21,363 nt of DNA, taken from positions 1 through 21,363 of the forward strand of contig UQJA01000021.1 of assembly GCA_900541285.1 (NCBI GenBank). The letters are read 5' to 3'. Under the pieces are notes generated by a model. That model was not told the origin of the DNA. It worked only from the letters and a program-made list of their open reading frames with translations, and did not search any database. Positions 14,551-21,363 of the stretch are shown one piece after another; position 1 is the stretch's first letter, and each line of letters opens with the position of its first letter. This DNA is from an uncultured Collinsella sp. (GTDB lineage Bacteria > Actinomycetota > Coriobacteriia > Coriobacteriales > Coriobacteriaceae). The position numbers and the translations under genes were made by a program.

Positions 14551-16426
14551 GATGCTCAAATTGCCAGTCTTGGCCGTCGACGGCGAAAAGCTCGGCGTGG
14601 TCAACGATTTTGGCATTGCTACCGGCGAAGTTTTTCCGCACGTGACGTCGCTTGCGTTCCGCGGTCCCGGCAAGACGCCGTTCATGATCAGCTGGCGCAA
14701 ATGGGTCGACCGCATCGACGAGACGGGCGTGTATCTCAATACGTCTGCCACCAATATTCGCTTCTCGTACCTGCAGCCGACCGAGCTCCTGCTGGCGCGC
14801 GATGTTCTCAATAAGCAGATTGTCGATACGCAGGGCATGAAGGTCGTGCGCGTAAACGACATCAAGTTTTCCATGTCGGGCGAAAATCAGCTGCGCCTGC
14901 TGGGTGCCGAGGTCGGCGCCCGCGGTCTGCTGCGTGCAATCAGCCCCGCGCTCGAGCACGTCGTCGAGGGCTTTATGAAGCACCTGGGCAAGCCGCTCAG
15001 CGAGGACATCATCGCTTGGTCCTACATGGATCTGCTCGACCGCTCGACCAAGAACATTCAACTCTCGGTGTCGCACAAGACGCTCTCCGAGCTGCATCCG
15101 GCAGATATCGCCGACATCATCGAGCAGCTCGATCCGCGCCTACGCGCGCAGGTGTTCGCCCAGCTCGACACCGAGCAGGCGGCCGAGGCCATCACCGAGC
15201 TCGACGACGACGAGCTCATGACCGAGATGCTCGAGGGCCTGTCCGACCGCGAGGCGTCCACGATGCTCGCCACCATGGACCCCGACGACGCGGCGGCCCT
15301 CATCGAGGAGCTCGACTACGAGAAGGCCGAGAAGCTCCTGCGCCTCATGGGCGTCAAGGAGGAGAAGGCCATTCGCAACCTGCTGGGTTACGAGGAGGAT
15401 ACCGCCGGCCGCATCATGACCAGCGAGTTCGTGGCGCTGCCCGCCACGGCCACCGGCCCGGAAGCCATCGACGGGGGATGGCCTTTGGATGAGGACTTCG
15501 AGAGCATCTACTACGTGTACACCACCGACGCCGAGGGCGCGCTCACGGGCGTGCTCTCCATGCGCTCGCTCGTGGTGGCTGAGCACGATGCGCGCCTGAA
15601 GGACCTGGCGTTCCGCGATGTGGTGTGGGTCGCCCCCGACCTGGACCAGGAGCTCGTGGCCGACGAGATGACCAAGTACGACCTCGTGGCCATCCCCGTG
15701 TGCGACGAGAACCGCCATATCCTGGGTATTGTCACGGTCGACGACGCCCTTGACGTCATTGCCGAGGAGCATGCCGAGGACCTGCAGATCGCGGGCGTCT
15801 CGGTGGGCGAGAGCAACGCCGGCGAGTCCACCCATGCGTTCACCTGGTTTGCCCAGCGTCAGTACTGGGTCGTGGTGTGGGCCATCGCCGCGTGCGCCAT
15901 CGCCGCCATCGTGGTGACGCCGCTCTCCAACATCGACCTCACGTACCAGGACATGGGGATCGAGGGCGCGCGCGACATGATCACGAGCCAAGGTCTCATG
16001 GCGCTCATGCCCATCTCCATCATGCCGGTCGTGCTCATGGCCTCGATGCGCATGGTGTCCTTTGTTAAGAACAGCTACCTCGAGTACGACGAGCGCGACG
16101 ATGAGCCCAAGCCCTACTTCGGCTTCTTTATCAAGACGACCTTCATTGGCGTGGTGCTTGCCGGCGTGGTGTTCCTGTGCGGGGAGCTCATGGCAACGAC
16201 GCTGTTCGCCGAGGCCAATCCCTGGGCGGCCAAGACGCTGCTCGGGTGTTTTAAGAGCGCGGCGATGGTGATCGCCGCCACGTATGCGAGCGCAGTGGTC
16301 TATTTCTACATCCTGTTCCGCAGCGACGAGAAGGACCAGAGTGTCTCGGGCACCTCGTTGACCTTTGCGGCGGTGCTGTTGTCCGCCCTTGCTTACACGA
16401 TCCTCGGCTCCATGCCGCTTCTGTAG
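14534..16426 (+). CDS. MgtE-like protein: PRC-barrel, MgtE_N, CBS pair and atypical five-helix membrane domain
   Basis: A 630-residue protein. Residues 1-120 form PRC-barrel-like units (YLSEMLKLPVLAVDGEKLG, LARDVLNKQIVDTQGMKVVRV). MgtE_N covers about 175-295 (LHPADIADIIEQLDP, ITELDDDELMTEMLEGL, MDPDDAAALIEEL). Two CBS domains follow (about 296-415, ending LGIVTVDDALDVIAEEHAEDLQ). About five membrane helices fill 440-630. The cytoplasmic half is that of the MgtE Mg2+ channel, where it senses cytosolic Mg2+. The membrane half lacks the conserved G-G-N-x-G-x-Q segment, so it is either a very divergent pore or a different domain. A TTG start at 14534 is used, with GGGGAG about 6 bases upstream; ATG 14552 is the alternative. 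An Nramp gene follows after 12 bases. Confidence 0.85.
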   Translation: MNYLSEMLKLPVLAVDGEKLGVVNDFGIATGEVFPHVTSLAFRGPGKTPFMISWRKWVDRIDETGVYLNTSATNIRFSYLQPTELLLARDVLNKQIVDTQGMKVVRVNDIKFSMSGENQLRLLGAEVGARGLLRAISPALEHVVEGFMKHLGKPLSEDIIAWSYMDLLDRSTKNIQLSVSHKTLSELHPADIADIIEQLDPRLRAQVFAQLDTEQAAEAITELDDDELMTEMLEGLSDREASTMLATMDPDDAAALIEELDYEKAEKLLRLMGVKEEKAIRNLLGYEEDTAGRIMTSEFVALPATATGPEAIDGGWPLDEDFESIYYVYTTDAEGALTGVLSMRSLVVAEHDARLKDLAFRDVVWVAPDLDQELVADEMTKYDLVAIPVCDENRHILGIVTVDDALDVIAEEHAEDLQIAGVSVGESNAGESTHAFTWFAQRQYWVVVWAIAACAIAAIVVTPLSNIDLTYQDMGIEGARDMITSQGLMALMPISIMPVVLMASMRMVSFVKNSYLEYDERDDEPKPYFGFFIKTTFIGVVLAGVVFLCGELMATTLFAEANPWAAKTLLGCFKSAAMVIAATYASAVVYFYILFRSDEKDQSVSGTSLTFAAVLLSALAYTILGSMPLL

Positions 16427-16438
16427 GGTGATGGAGTC

Positions 16439-17686
16439 ATGGAGCAATCGACAAAGAAGAAACTGACGGTCGCGGCGGTGCTGGGCGCCATGGGGCCGGG
16501 CCTGCTGGCGGCGCTCTCCGGCAACGACGCCGGCGGCATCGCCACCTATTCGAGCGCGGGCGCGAGCTACGGATACGCCACGCTGTGGATGCTGCCCGTG
16601 ATGGCGTTGCTGCTCATCGTGGTGCAGGAGACGGCCGCGCGCTGCGGCTGCGTGACAGGTAAGGGCTTCGCCTCGCTCATTCGCGAGAAGTTCGGCGTGC
16701 GCAAGACGGCGCTCGCCATGATCGCGCTGCTCATCGCCAACACGGCGGTTACCATCTCGGAGTTCGCGGGCATCGCGAGCGGTTTGGCGCTGTTCGGCAT
16801 CCCCAAGACGGTGTCCGTGCCGCTGATGGGCCTGCTCATCTGGCTGCTCACCATGAGCGGCAGCTTTAGGCGCATCGAAAAGATCCTGCTGCTTGTGAGC
16901 TGCGTGTTCGTGACCTACGTGGTCGCCGCCTTCCTGGCCGGCCCCGACTGGGGCGCGGTGGCCGCCTCCACGGTGACGCCGCACTTGATTCCCGAGCCGG
17001 GCTACGTGTCGCTTTTGGTGGCGACCATCGGTACCACTATCGCGCCGTGGATGATCTTTTTGGCGCAGAACAACGTGGTGGACAAGAACGCCGACGAGTC
17101 CGACATCGTGCTGCAGCGCATCGACACCACCACCGGTTCGGTGATCGCCTGCGCCATCGCGTGGTTCATCATCATCACGACGGGCGCGGTGCTCTACCCG
17201 GCGGGCATCCAGGTGGCCGACGCCGCCGACGCCGCCCTGGCGCTCGAGCCCATCGCCGGCGAGTTCGCCACCGTGCTGTTCGCCGCCGGCTTGGTGGCGG
17301 CGAGCTTCTTGGCCGCGTGCGTGCTGCCGGGCGTGACGTCGAGCGCGATCTGCGAGGCGTTCGGCTGGGAGCGCGGCGCCGACCGCAATTGGAGCGAGGC
17401 CCCCGTGTACCGCACGATCATCACGGTGATCATCGTGGCGTCCGCCGCGCTCGTGATCATGCCGGGCGTGGACCTGTTCCAGATCATGATGAGCGCGCAG
17501 GTCATCAACGGCGTGCTGCTGCCCATCCTGCTCGTGTTCCTCGTCTTTATCGCCGGGGACAAGCACATCATGGGCCGTTACAAGAACAGTCGCCTGTGGG
17601 ACGTGCTCACTTGGGCGACTATCGGCGTGATTACAGTGCTCACGGTCGTCATGTTTGTGCTGCAAGCGATGGGCTACAGCGCTTAA
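16439..17686 (+). CDS. Nramp-related divalent metal transporter, probably Mg2+-transporting (NRMT type)
   Basis: A 415-residue membrane protein with about 11 helices and the Nramp/SLC11 (LeuT) fold. Helix 1 carries S-G-N-D30-A31-G32-G33 in place of D-P-G-N. Helix 6 reads I-G-T-T-I-A202-P-W204-M instead of A-x-x-M-P-H. The helix-6 methionine dictates preference for Mn2+/Fe2+ in true Nramps. Its loss, with retention of the helix-1 aspartate, is characteristic of Nramp-related Mg2+ transporters (NRMT), the best studied of which is from the Coriobacteriia member Eggerthella lenta. Mg2+ is thus the likely substrate, supported by the upstream MgtE_N/CBS protein. GATGGAG gives the ribosome site, and the gene is co-transcribed with 14534-16426. 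A strong terminator lies 18 bases after the stop. Mn2+ transport is not excluded. Confidence 0.88.
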   Translation: MEQSTKKKLTVAAVLGAMGPGLLAALSGNDAGGIATYSSAGASYGYATLWMLPVMALLLIVVQETAARCGCVTGKGFASLIREKFGVRKTALAMIALLIANTAVTISEFAGIASGLALFGIPKTVSVPLMGLLIWLLTMSGSFRRIEKILLLVSCVFVTYVVAAFLAGPDWGAVAASTVTPHLIPEPGYVSLLVATIGTTIAPWMIFLAQNNVVDKNADESDIVLQRIDTTTGSVIACAIAWFIIITTGAVLYPAGIQVADAADAALALEPIAGEFATVLFAAGLVAASFLAACVLPGVTSSAICEAFGWERGADRNWSEAPVYRTIITVIIVASAALVIMPGVDLFQIMMSAQVINGVLLPILLVFLVFIAGDKHIMGRYKNSRLWDVLTWATIGVITVLTVVMFVLQAMGYSA

Positions 17687-17704
17687 CGCCCACTTTTGCT
17701 TCCG

Positions 17705-17739
17705 AACAGGCCGCAGCGATGGGCTGCGGCCTGTTTTTT
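17705..17739 (+). terminator. Strong rho-independent terminator of the cation-transporter operon
   Basis: AACAGGCCGCAGC (17705-17717) pairs perfectly with GCTGCGGCCTGTT (17723-17735), with a 5-base loop and six Ts (17734-17739). Confidence 0.95.
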
Positions 17740-17769
17740 GTCTGCTATAGGGTGTTAGTTATATAGCAA

Positions 17770-17996
17770 TGGACAAAAAATGCCAAATATGAGTACTGTT
17801 GCTAAGTGAATAGCATTTACATCCTAAAAGATAATGAACATATCCTTTAGTATGTTCATTAAAATTGGCTCCAATACGCCTTAAACCAGTCAGGTTGGCT
17901 GCTTTAGGGGGTTGTAGGGGTCGCTCGGACGTCATTTTTGGTGGTTTTGCCTGCTACTAAAATGGTAACAGTACTCATATTTGCCCTTTTTGCCCA
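17770..17996. mobile_element. MITE-like element bounded by imperfect terminal inverted repeats
   Basis: The left arm (17770-17802) and the reverse complement of the right arm (17964-17996) align over about 33 bases with one gap. They share TGG-CAAAAA at the outer end and the exact 17-mer CAAATATGAGTACTGTT (17784-17800; inverted at 17967-17983). The 227-base unit encodes no transposase, is AT-rich, and contains an internal 11-bp hairpin TAATGAACATA/TATGTTCATTA (17832-17842, 17851-17861). No clear target-site duplication is visible. It could instead be a repeated regulatory RNA or a protein-binding site pair. Confidence 0.45.
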
Positions 17997-18141
17997 CAGA
18001 CCTTTGAGGGTGCGGCGAAAAGGGCTTGTTTTGATTGTTTGGGGCAGGCGCGAGGCGCGGAAACGATGTCTGGAGCGACGGAGCGGCCTGGAATTCATCC
18101 GTAGAGGTCTTCATTGGCTGCGCCAGGAGTGTCCCTAGGTA

Positions 18142-18172
18142 CCGGCACATAAGGAACGTCCCTAACTGCCGG
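18142..18172. repeat. Hairpin repeat element, fourth related copy
   Basis: CCGGCA (18142-18147) pairs with TGCCGG (18167-18172) around a 19-base loop holding ATAAGGAACGTCCCTAA. This resembles the TTAAG-x-x-CGTCCCCAA core of the copies at 5798 and 5832. A similar GTCCCTAG lies just upstream at 18131. The stem shares its last four bases with the terminator-like hairpin that follows. Confidence 0.4.
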
Positions 18173-18206
18173 AGGGGGCGTCTGCCGTGGCAGACGCCCC
18201 CTCCGG
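18169..18206 (-). terminator. Long perfect hairpin after the acyltransferase gene (probable terminator)
   Basis: CCGGAGGGGGCGTCTGCC (18169-18186) and GGCAGACGCCCCCTCCGG (18189-18206) form an 18-bp perfect stem, 24 bases past the acyltransferase stop on the minus strand. Neither strand has a T tract, so it may be a terminator of the tail-less kind or a transcript-end stabiliser. Confidence 0.55.
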
Positions 18207-18229
18207 ATGTGGGAAGTTTGCGCTGCAGG

Positions 18230-20446
18230 TTACTTGTCGGTGCCCAACTTGTGCGGCTTGAGAGCGAGCGCATTGACGAGCGCGTCGGTGGCAGACTTGA
18301 CGGCTGCCGGCTGCGGATCGTTGACGTGATCCTCGGGATGCACGGGCAGGTCCTTCTTGACTGCATCGTGGATCAAGTTGAGGTACTCAGTCACGCCAGT
18401 GGTCGATAGATGCGTGCCATCGCCATCGAACAGGTCGTTGCGGTTGGCACTGTATCCGTACCAATCGATAACGCGCACGTTCTTGTAGCGCGTAGCGGCG
18501 TTGGCGATGGCCTGGTTGGTAGAGCCAACCCACGGCTGCGGGCTGCGCGTGTTCACAAACACCACAATACGCTTATCTCCTGCATCGGCCATGATGGCGT
18601 CGATCTGGTCGTCGGTTACCAAGCCGTTGGTGCCCAGAGCAAAGACCACGATCTTGCCGGCAAGGTTCTGCTGGATATAGCCCTCAAATGTCGCGCGGCC
18701 CGCATCAAACTGGCGGCCCTTTTCGGCATCGATATGGCTGTGCGGGAACACGCCGTCAAAGGTGTCCACGGCACGCAGCGACACGGAGTCGCCGATCATA
18801 AGCAGATCGTAGGAGCCATCGGGGAAGCCGTCGTTGTCCTTGTCGGTGTCGTCGGCCGCCCGCTGGTCGGTGGGCGCGGTGTTCTTGGCTTCCTTGTTCA
18901 GAACTTCGGCGCCCTCGCCGCTCAGCGCAGACGTCTCGGGCACAAAGATCAGGCCGCCCAGTGCAATGACCAACACGACAGCGCAGGCTGCGCAGGCAGG
19001 GACGTGCGCGCGCACCCAGTTGTCGGGCGTGGCGGTGCCGTCGCGGAACTCGGATACGGTGCGGCCGAAGGCGCCCTTCCTAAACGGCGTTTCGATAAAG
19101 CGATATGAGCATTCGGCCACGGCGACCACCACAAGTACCTGCAAGATGTACTGCCACCAGGGCGTATCGTTGATGTTGGCGACCGGGTTCATAAGCAGAA
19201 GCAGCGGATAGTGCCACAGGTAGATGCTGTACGAGCGCTTGCCAACCCACACGAGCGGCTCGGCGGACAGCGCGCGGGCAACCGTTCCCTGGGGCTGCAC
19301 GCAGGCTGCGATGACCATGAGCGTGAGGATCGAGCACAGCAGCGTGCCTCCGCGATACTGGAACGCGGTGTAGCCGTTGGTGAGCGCGACCATGGCGGCA
19401 AGGCCAACCAGACCCACGACGCCCAATACATCGATGGATGCGGGCGAGGACCAAAAGCGCACGAGGGCGCTCGGCTGTGCCGGGACGGTCTCGGCTGCGC
19501 CGTCGGTCGTAGCGTCATGCTTGCTTTCGGCGTTCTTGCCGTGCTTGGCGGCGCCAGCCAGGCGATTGAGCCCCAAACGACGAGCGAGACGCACCGGCGC
19601 CAGGTCGCGATCGGGGATAAAGGCCATCCAGGCACCTAGCAGCAGCGAGAACACACGGGTGTCGGTGCCGTAGTACACGCGGCTGGGGTCGGCGGCGGGG
19701 TTATAGAGCACCATCATGGCGATGGCGGAGACAGCAGCCAGGCCCAGAACCACGCGGCGCGTGTTGGGTTTGCTCACATGCATGGATACCATGGCAAACA
19801 GCAGTGGCGGCCAAATCAGGTAGAACTGTTCCTCGATGGCAAGCGACCAAAAGTGCGTGAGCGGCGAGGGGTCGCCTAGAGCATTGAAGTACGAGACGTT
19901 TTGGGCAATCTGCCACCAGTTGTTGAAGAACAGCAGCGACGGCAGGATGTCGGGGCGCATCTTGGTGAGCATCACGTGGTTAAAGATGGTGCACAGCGCG
20001 CAGGTCACCACCACGACGGTCACCACGGCGGGGACCAGGCGACGGATGCGGCGAATCCAGAAGCTCTTGAGGTCGATGCGTCCGGTCTTAGCGACTTCGT
20101 TGAGCAGCAAGCGCGTGATCAGATAGCCCGAAAGCACAAAGAAGATCGTGACGCCAAGCAGGCCGCCCTGCGCCCACGTGAGGTTGAGGTGATAGAGCAC
20201 CACCGCGACGACGGCAAGCGTGCGCAGGCCGTCAAGGGCAGGGATGTAGCGGGACTTGGGGCGAGCAGGCGTCTGCTCCGAGGCGGGAGTGTTGGCGCGG
20301 CCCGCGTTGTTGGCAGAAGCGCGATGAGGGCTCGCGGTGCGTCGCGGCTCGTTGGTACGGCGCTCGCTCTTCACGCGTTCGTGCGGCGCCGGCTCGTTGC
20401 CCGTGCGGTGTCGACCGCACGGGCCCGATTGCGAGAATTGTTCCAT
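18230..20446 (-). CDS. OafA/YrhL-type acyltransferase with C-terminal SGNH domain
   Basis: A 738-residue membrane protein. A basic, Pro/Arg-rich cytoplasmic tail (1-65) precedes an Acyl_transf_3 domain of about ten helices (66-450). It begins Y-I-P-A-L-D-G-L-R (D72, R75) and has the conserved H86 in VVLYH, followed by FFVLSGYLITRLLL, RRIRRLVPA and HFWSLAIEEQFYLIWP. A linker helix leads to an extracytoplasmic SGNH hydrolase-like domain with the nucleophile S554 in GDSV, ALGTNG, and the catalytic pair D676-G-T-H679. The OatA/OafA architecture moves acetyl groups across the membrane and attaches them to surface glycans such as peptidoglycan or polysaccharide; the acceptor here is unknown. The site before ATG (GGATGATG) is weak. 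A minus-strand TACAAT (20491 to 20486) may be its -10. It is divergent from the ribokinase gene. Confidence 0.92.
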   Translation of the reverse strand: MEQFSQSGPCGRHRTGNEPAPHERVKSERRTNEPRRTASPHRASANNAGRANTPASEQTPARPKSRYIPALDGLRTLAVVAVVLYHLNLTWAQGGLLGVTIFFVLSGYLITRLLLNEVAKTGRIDLKSFWIRRIRRLVPAVVTVVVVTCALCTIFNHVMLTKMRPDILPSLLFFNNWWQIAQNVSYFNALGDPSPLTHFWSLAIEEQFYLIWPPLLFAMVSMHVSKPNTRRVVLGLAAVSAIAMMVLYNPAADPSRVYYGTDTRVFSLLLGAWMAFIPDRDLAPVRLARRLGLNRLAGAAKHGKNAESKHDATTDGAAETVPAQPSALVRFWSSPASIDVLGVVGLVGLAAMVALTNGYTAFQYRGGTLLCSILTLMVIAACVQPQGTVARALSAEPLVWVGKRSYSIYLWHYPLLLLMNPVANINDTPWWQYILQVLVVVAVAECSYRFIETPFRKGAFGRTVSEFRDGTATPDNWVRAHVPACAACAVVLVIALGGLIFVPETSALSGEGAEVLNKEAKNTAPTDQRAADDTDKDNDGFPDGSYDLLMIGDSVSLRAVDTFDGVFPHSHIDAEKGRQFDAGRATFEGYIQQNLAGKIVVFALGTNGLVTDDQIDAIMADAGDKRIVVFVNTRSPQPWVGSTNQAIANAATRYKNVRVIDWYGYSANRNDLFDGDGTHLSTTGVTEYLNLIHDAVKKDLPVHPEDHVNDPQPAAVKSATDALVNALALKPHKLGTDK

Positions 20447-20633
20447 AAAACATCATCCAATGACGAGAATAATCAGCATGCATTCATTGTAGCTGCCTGC
20501 TCCTGTGAATGCTTGCTGCTGGCGCAAGCTCAAGCGCGCGTCCACATCAAAGTGAACTAAAGTTATAGGGGGTGCGAGAGTGCACGATCGACGGCCAACG
20601 GTGGGCATAAGGCCCGCAGATGAGGAGGTTTCC

Positions 20634-21363
20634 ATGGCAGATCGCGGCATCGTTGCGGTGTTCGGCAGCATGAACATGGACCTTTCGGTGGCGTGCGAGC
20701 GCATACCGCGTGCGGGCGAGACCGTCGGCGGCAGCGGGTTTATCACCAACGCCGGCGGCAAGGGCGCCAATCAGGCCGTAGCTGCCGCGCGTATGGGCGC
20801 GTGCACGCACATGATCGGCGCGGTCGGTCGCGACGCGTTCGGCGCGTCGCTCGTGGCGGGGCTCCAAGACGCCGGCGTGGACTGTGACTTTGTAGTGCAT
20901 CGCGATGACGTGGAGACGGGAACGGCGACCATCATTCGCTGCGAGGGCGACAACCGCATCATACTGTCACCGGGCGCCAACCATGCGCTTGCGGGCGCGG
21001 ACGTTGCCTGCGCGCTGAGGCGTCTGGTGGCCCATGAGTTCGACGGCGACGCCAGCGAGATTGCCCCGGCTGCCGGAAGCGTCTTTATCGCCCAGGGCGA
21101 ATGTGACCTTGCGGCGACGGCCGAGGCACTTGTTTGCGCTCACGAGCTGGGGTTCTATACGGTCTTTAATCCAGCGCCTGCCTGCGAGCTGCCTGCGGAG
21201 GCCTGGCCTGCGGTCGACCTGGTCTGTCCCAACGAGACCGAGTGCCAGGTGCTGACGGGAATCTTGCCCGCGGACGATGCAAGTTGCGTCGCCGCGCTTA
21301 ATGCGCTGCTCGACAAGGGCGCCGCCGGACAGGCGCTGATCGGCATCGAACGCACCGCCAACC
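20634..21363 (+). CDS. rbsK: Ribokinase (PfkB family carbohydrate kinase), 3' end outside window
   Basis: The first 243 residues are present and the frame stays open to the window end. It has G-S-M-N-M-D-L (11-17), the sugar-binding G-G-K-G-A-N-Q (41-47), VAAARMG, GAVGRDAFG, TGTATIIRCEGDNRIILSPGAN, then FNPAPA and PNETE. All appear in the order and spacing of ribokinases, which phosphorylate D-ribose at O5 with ATP. The catalytic G-A-G-D motif would lie just beyond the window. GAGGAGG (20622-20628) is an excellent ribosome site for the ATG at 20634. Upstream, a direct repeat AAAGT-N6-AAAGT and TTATAG (about 20549-20568) may belong to its control region, but no full promoter is convincing. Other PfkB sugar or nucleoside kinases cannot be fully excluded. 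Confidence 0.88.
   Translation, partial: MADRGIVAVFGSMNMDLSVACERIPRAGETVGGSGFITNAGGKGANQAVAAARMGACTHMIGAVGRDAFGASLVAGLQDAGVDCDFVVHRDDVETGTATIIRCEGDNRIILSPGANHALAGADVACALRRLVAHEFDGDASEIAPAAGSVFIAQGECDLAATAEALVCAHELGFYTVFNPAPACELPAEAWPAVDLVCPNETECQVLTGILPADDASCVAALNALLDKGAAGQALIGIERTAN

Larger units (their letters stand above)
17740..18229. other. AT-rich gene-free island between operons
   Basis: No gene with good support. It holds a 7-bp hairpin TGCTATA/TATAGCA (17743-17749, 17762-17768), a MITE-like unit (17770-17996), an ordinary GC stretch (18000-18125), a fourth hairpin repeat (18142-18172) and a long perfect hairpin (18169-18206). The part from 17740 to about 17920 is far more AT-rich than the genes on either side. 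Confidence 0.6.

Noticed and set aside
15140..17665. A very long open frame on the minus strand, opposite the MgtE-like and Nramp genes
   Set aside because: Its translation is His/Arg/Asp-rich low complexity, typical of an antisense frame in GC-rich DNA, while the plus strand encodes two clear membrane proteins.
17932..18366. Minus-strand open frame of about 144 codons over the gene-free island
   Set aside because: It runs through the right inverted repeat, the long hairpin and the end of the acyltransferase gene, with no domain or convincing ribosome site.

Overview
The window is a high-GC (visibly about 60-65% in genes), densely packed bacterial chromosome segment. Gene content and intergenic style point to the Actinomycetota class Coriobacteriia, most likely a Collinsella-like gut organism. 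This is an inference: there is no rRNA or marker gene, but the Nramp-related magnesium transporter type, the paired PRC-barrel/YtxH genes and the AT-rich intergenic inverted repeats fit that group. No tRNA, rRNA, CRISPR array, IS transposase or phage gene was seen.

Region 1 (1-5636): the end of one ABC-2 type permease and a second, overlapping ABC-2 permease (their ATPase is presumably upstream of the window). These are followed by a separate LolD/MacB-type ATPase and an 881-residue FtsX-type permease, a likely terminator, and a class I SAM methyltransferase. Region 2 (5637-7235): a repeat-rich spacer with two co-varying hairpins, a promoter, a DUF362 protein with two [4Fe-4S] motifs, and a strong terminator. 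Region 3 (7280-10602): a membrane-anchored alpha/beta hydrolase (minus strand) divergent from a hemolysin-III family gene. Two near-identical 16-bp palindromes bracket the hydrolase promoter. A CNNM/CorC-type DUF21-CBS membrane protein follows. Region 4 (10627-14205): a small protein resembling the cyanophycin-synthetase N-terminal module, a translationally coupled YtxH/PRC-barrel pair, and a membrane-anchored NodB-fold protein that has lost its metal-binding histidines.

Region 5 (14206-17739): the most interesting unit. A roughly 200-nt structured leader, with an overlapping mini-ORF, precedes a PRC/MgtE_N/CBS protein with an unusual five-helix membrane domain. Next to it is an Nramp homologue whose metal-site motifs (D-A-G-G in helix 1; A-P-W instead of M-P-H in helix 6) match the magnesium-transporting NRMT branch. 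Together they look like a self-regulated divalent-cation (probably Mg2+) uptake operon. Region 6 (17740-18229): an AT-rich island bounded by about 33-bp imperfect inverted repeats (MITE-like), then repeat and terminator hairpins. Region 7 (18230-21363): a minus-strand OafA-type acyltransferase with a C-terminal SGNH domain, divergent from a ribokinase-family gene cut by the window end.

All calls are from reading the sequence; no database search was possible.
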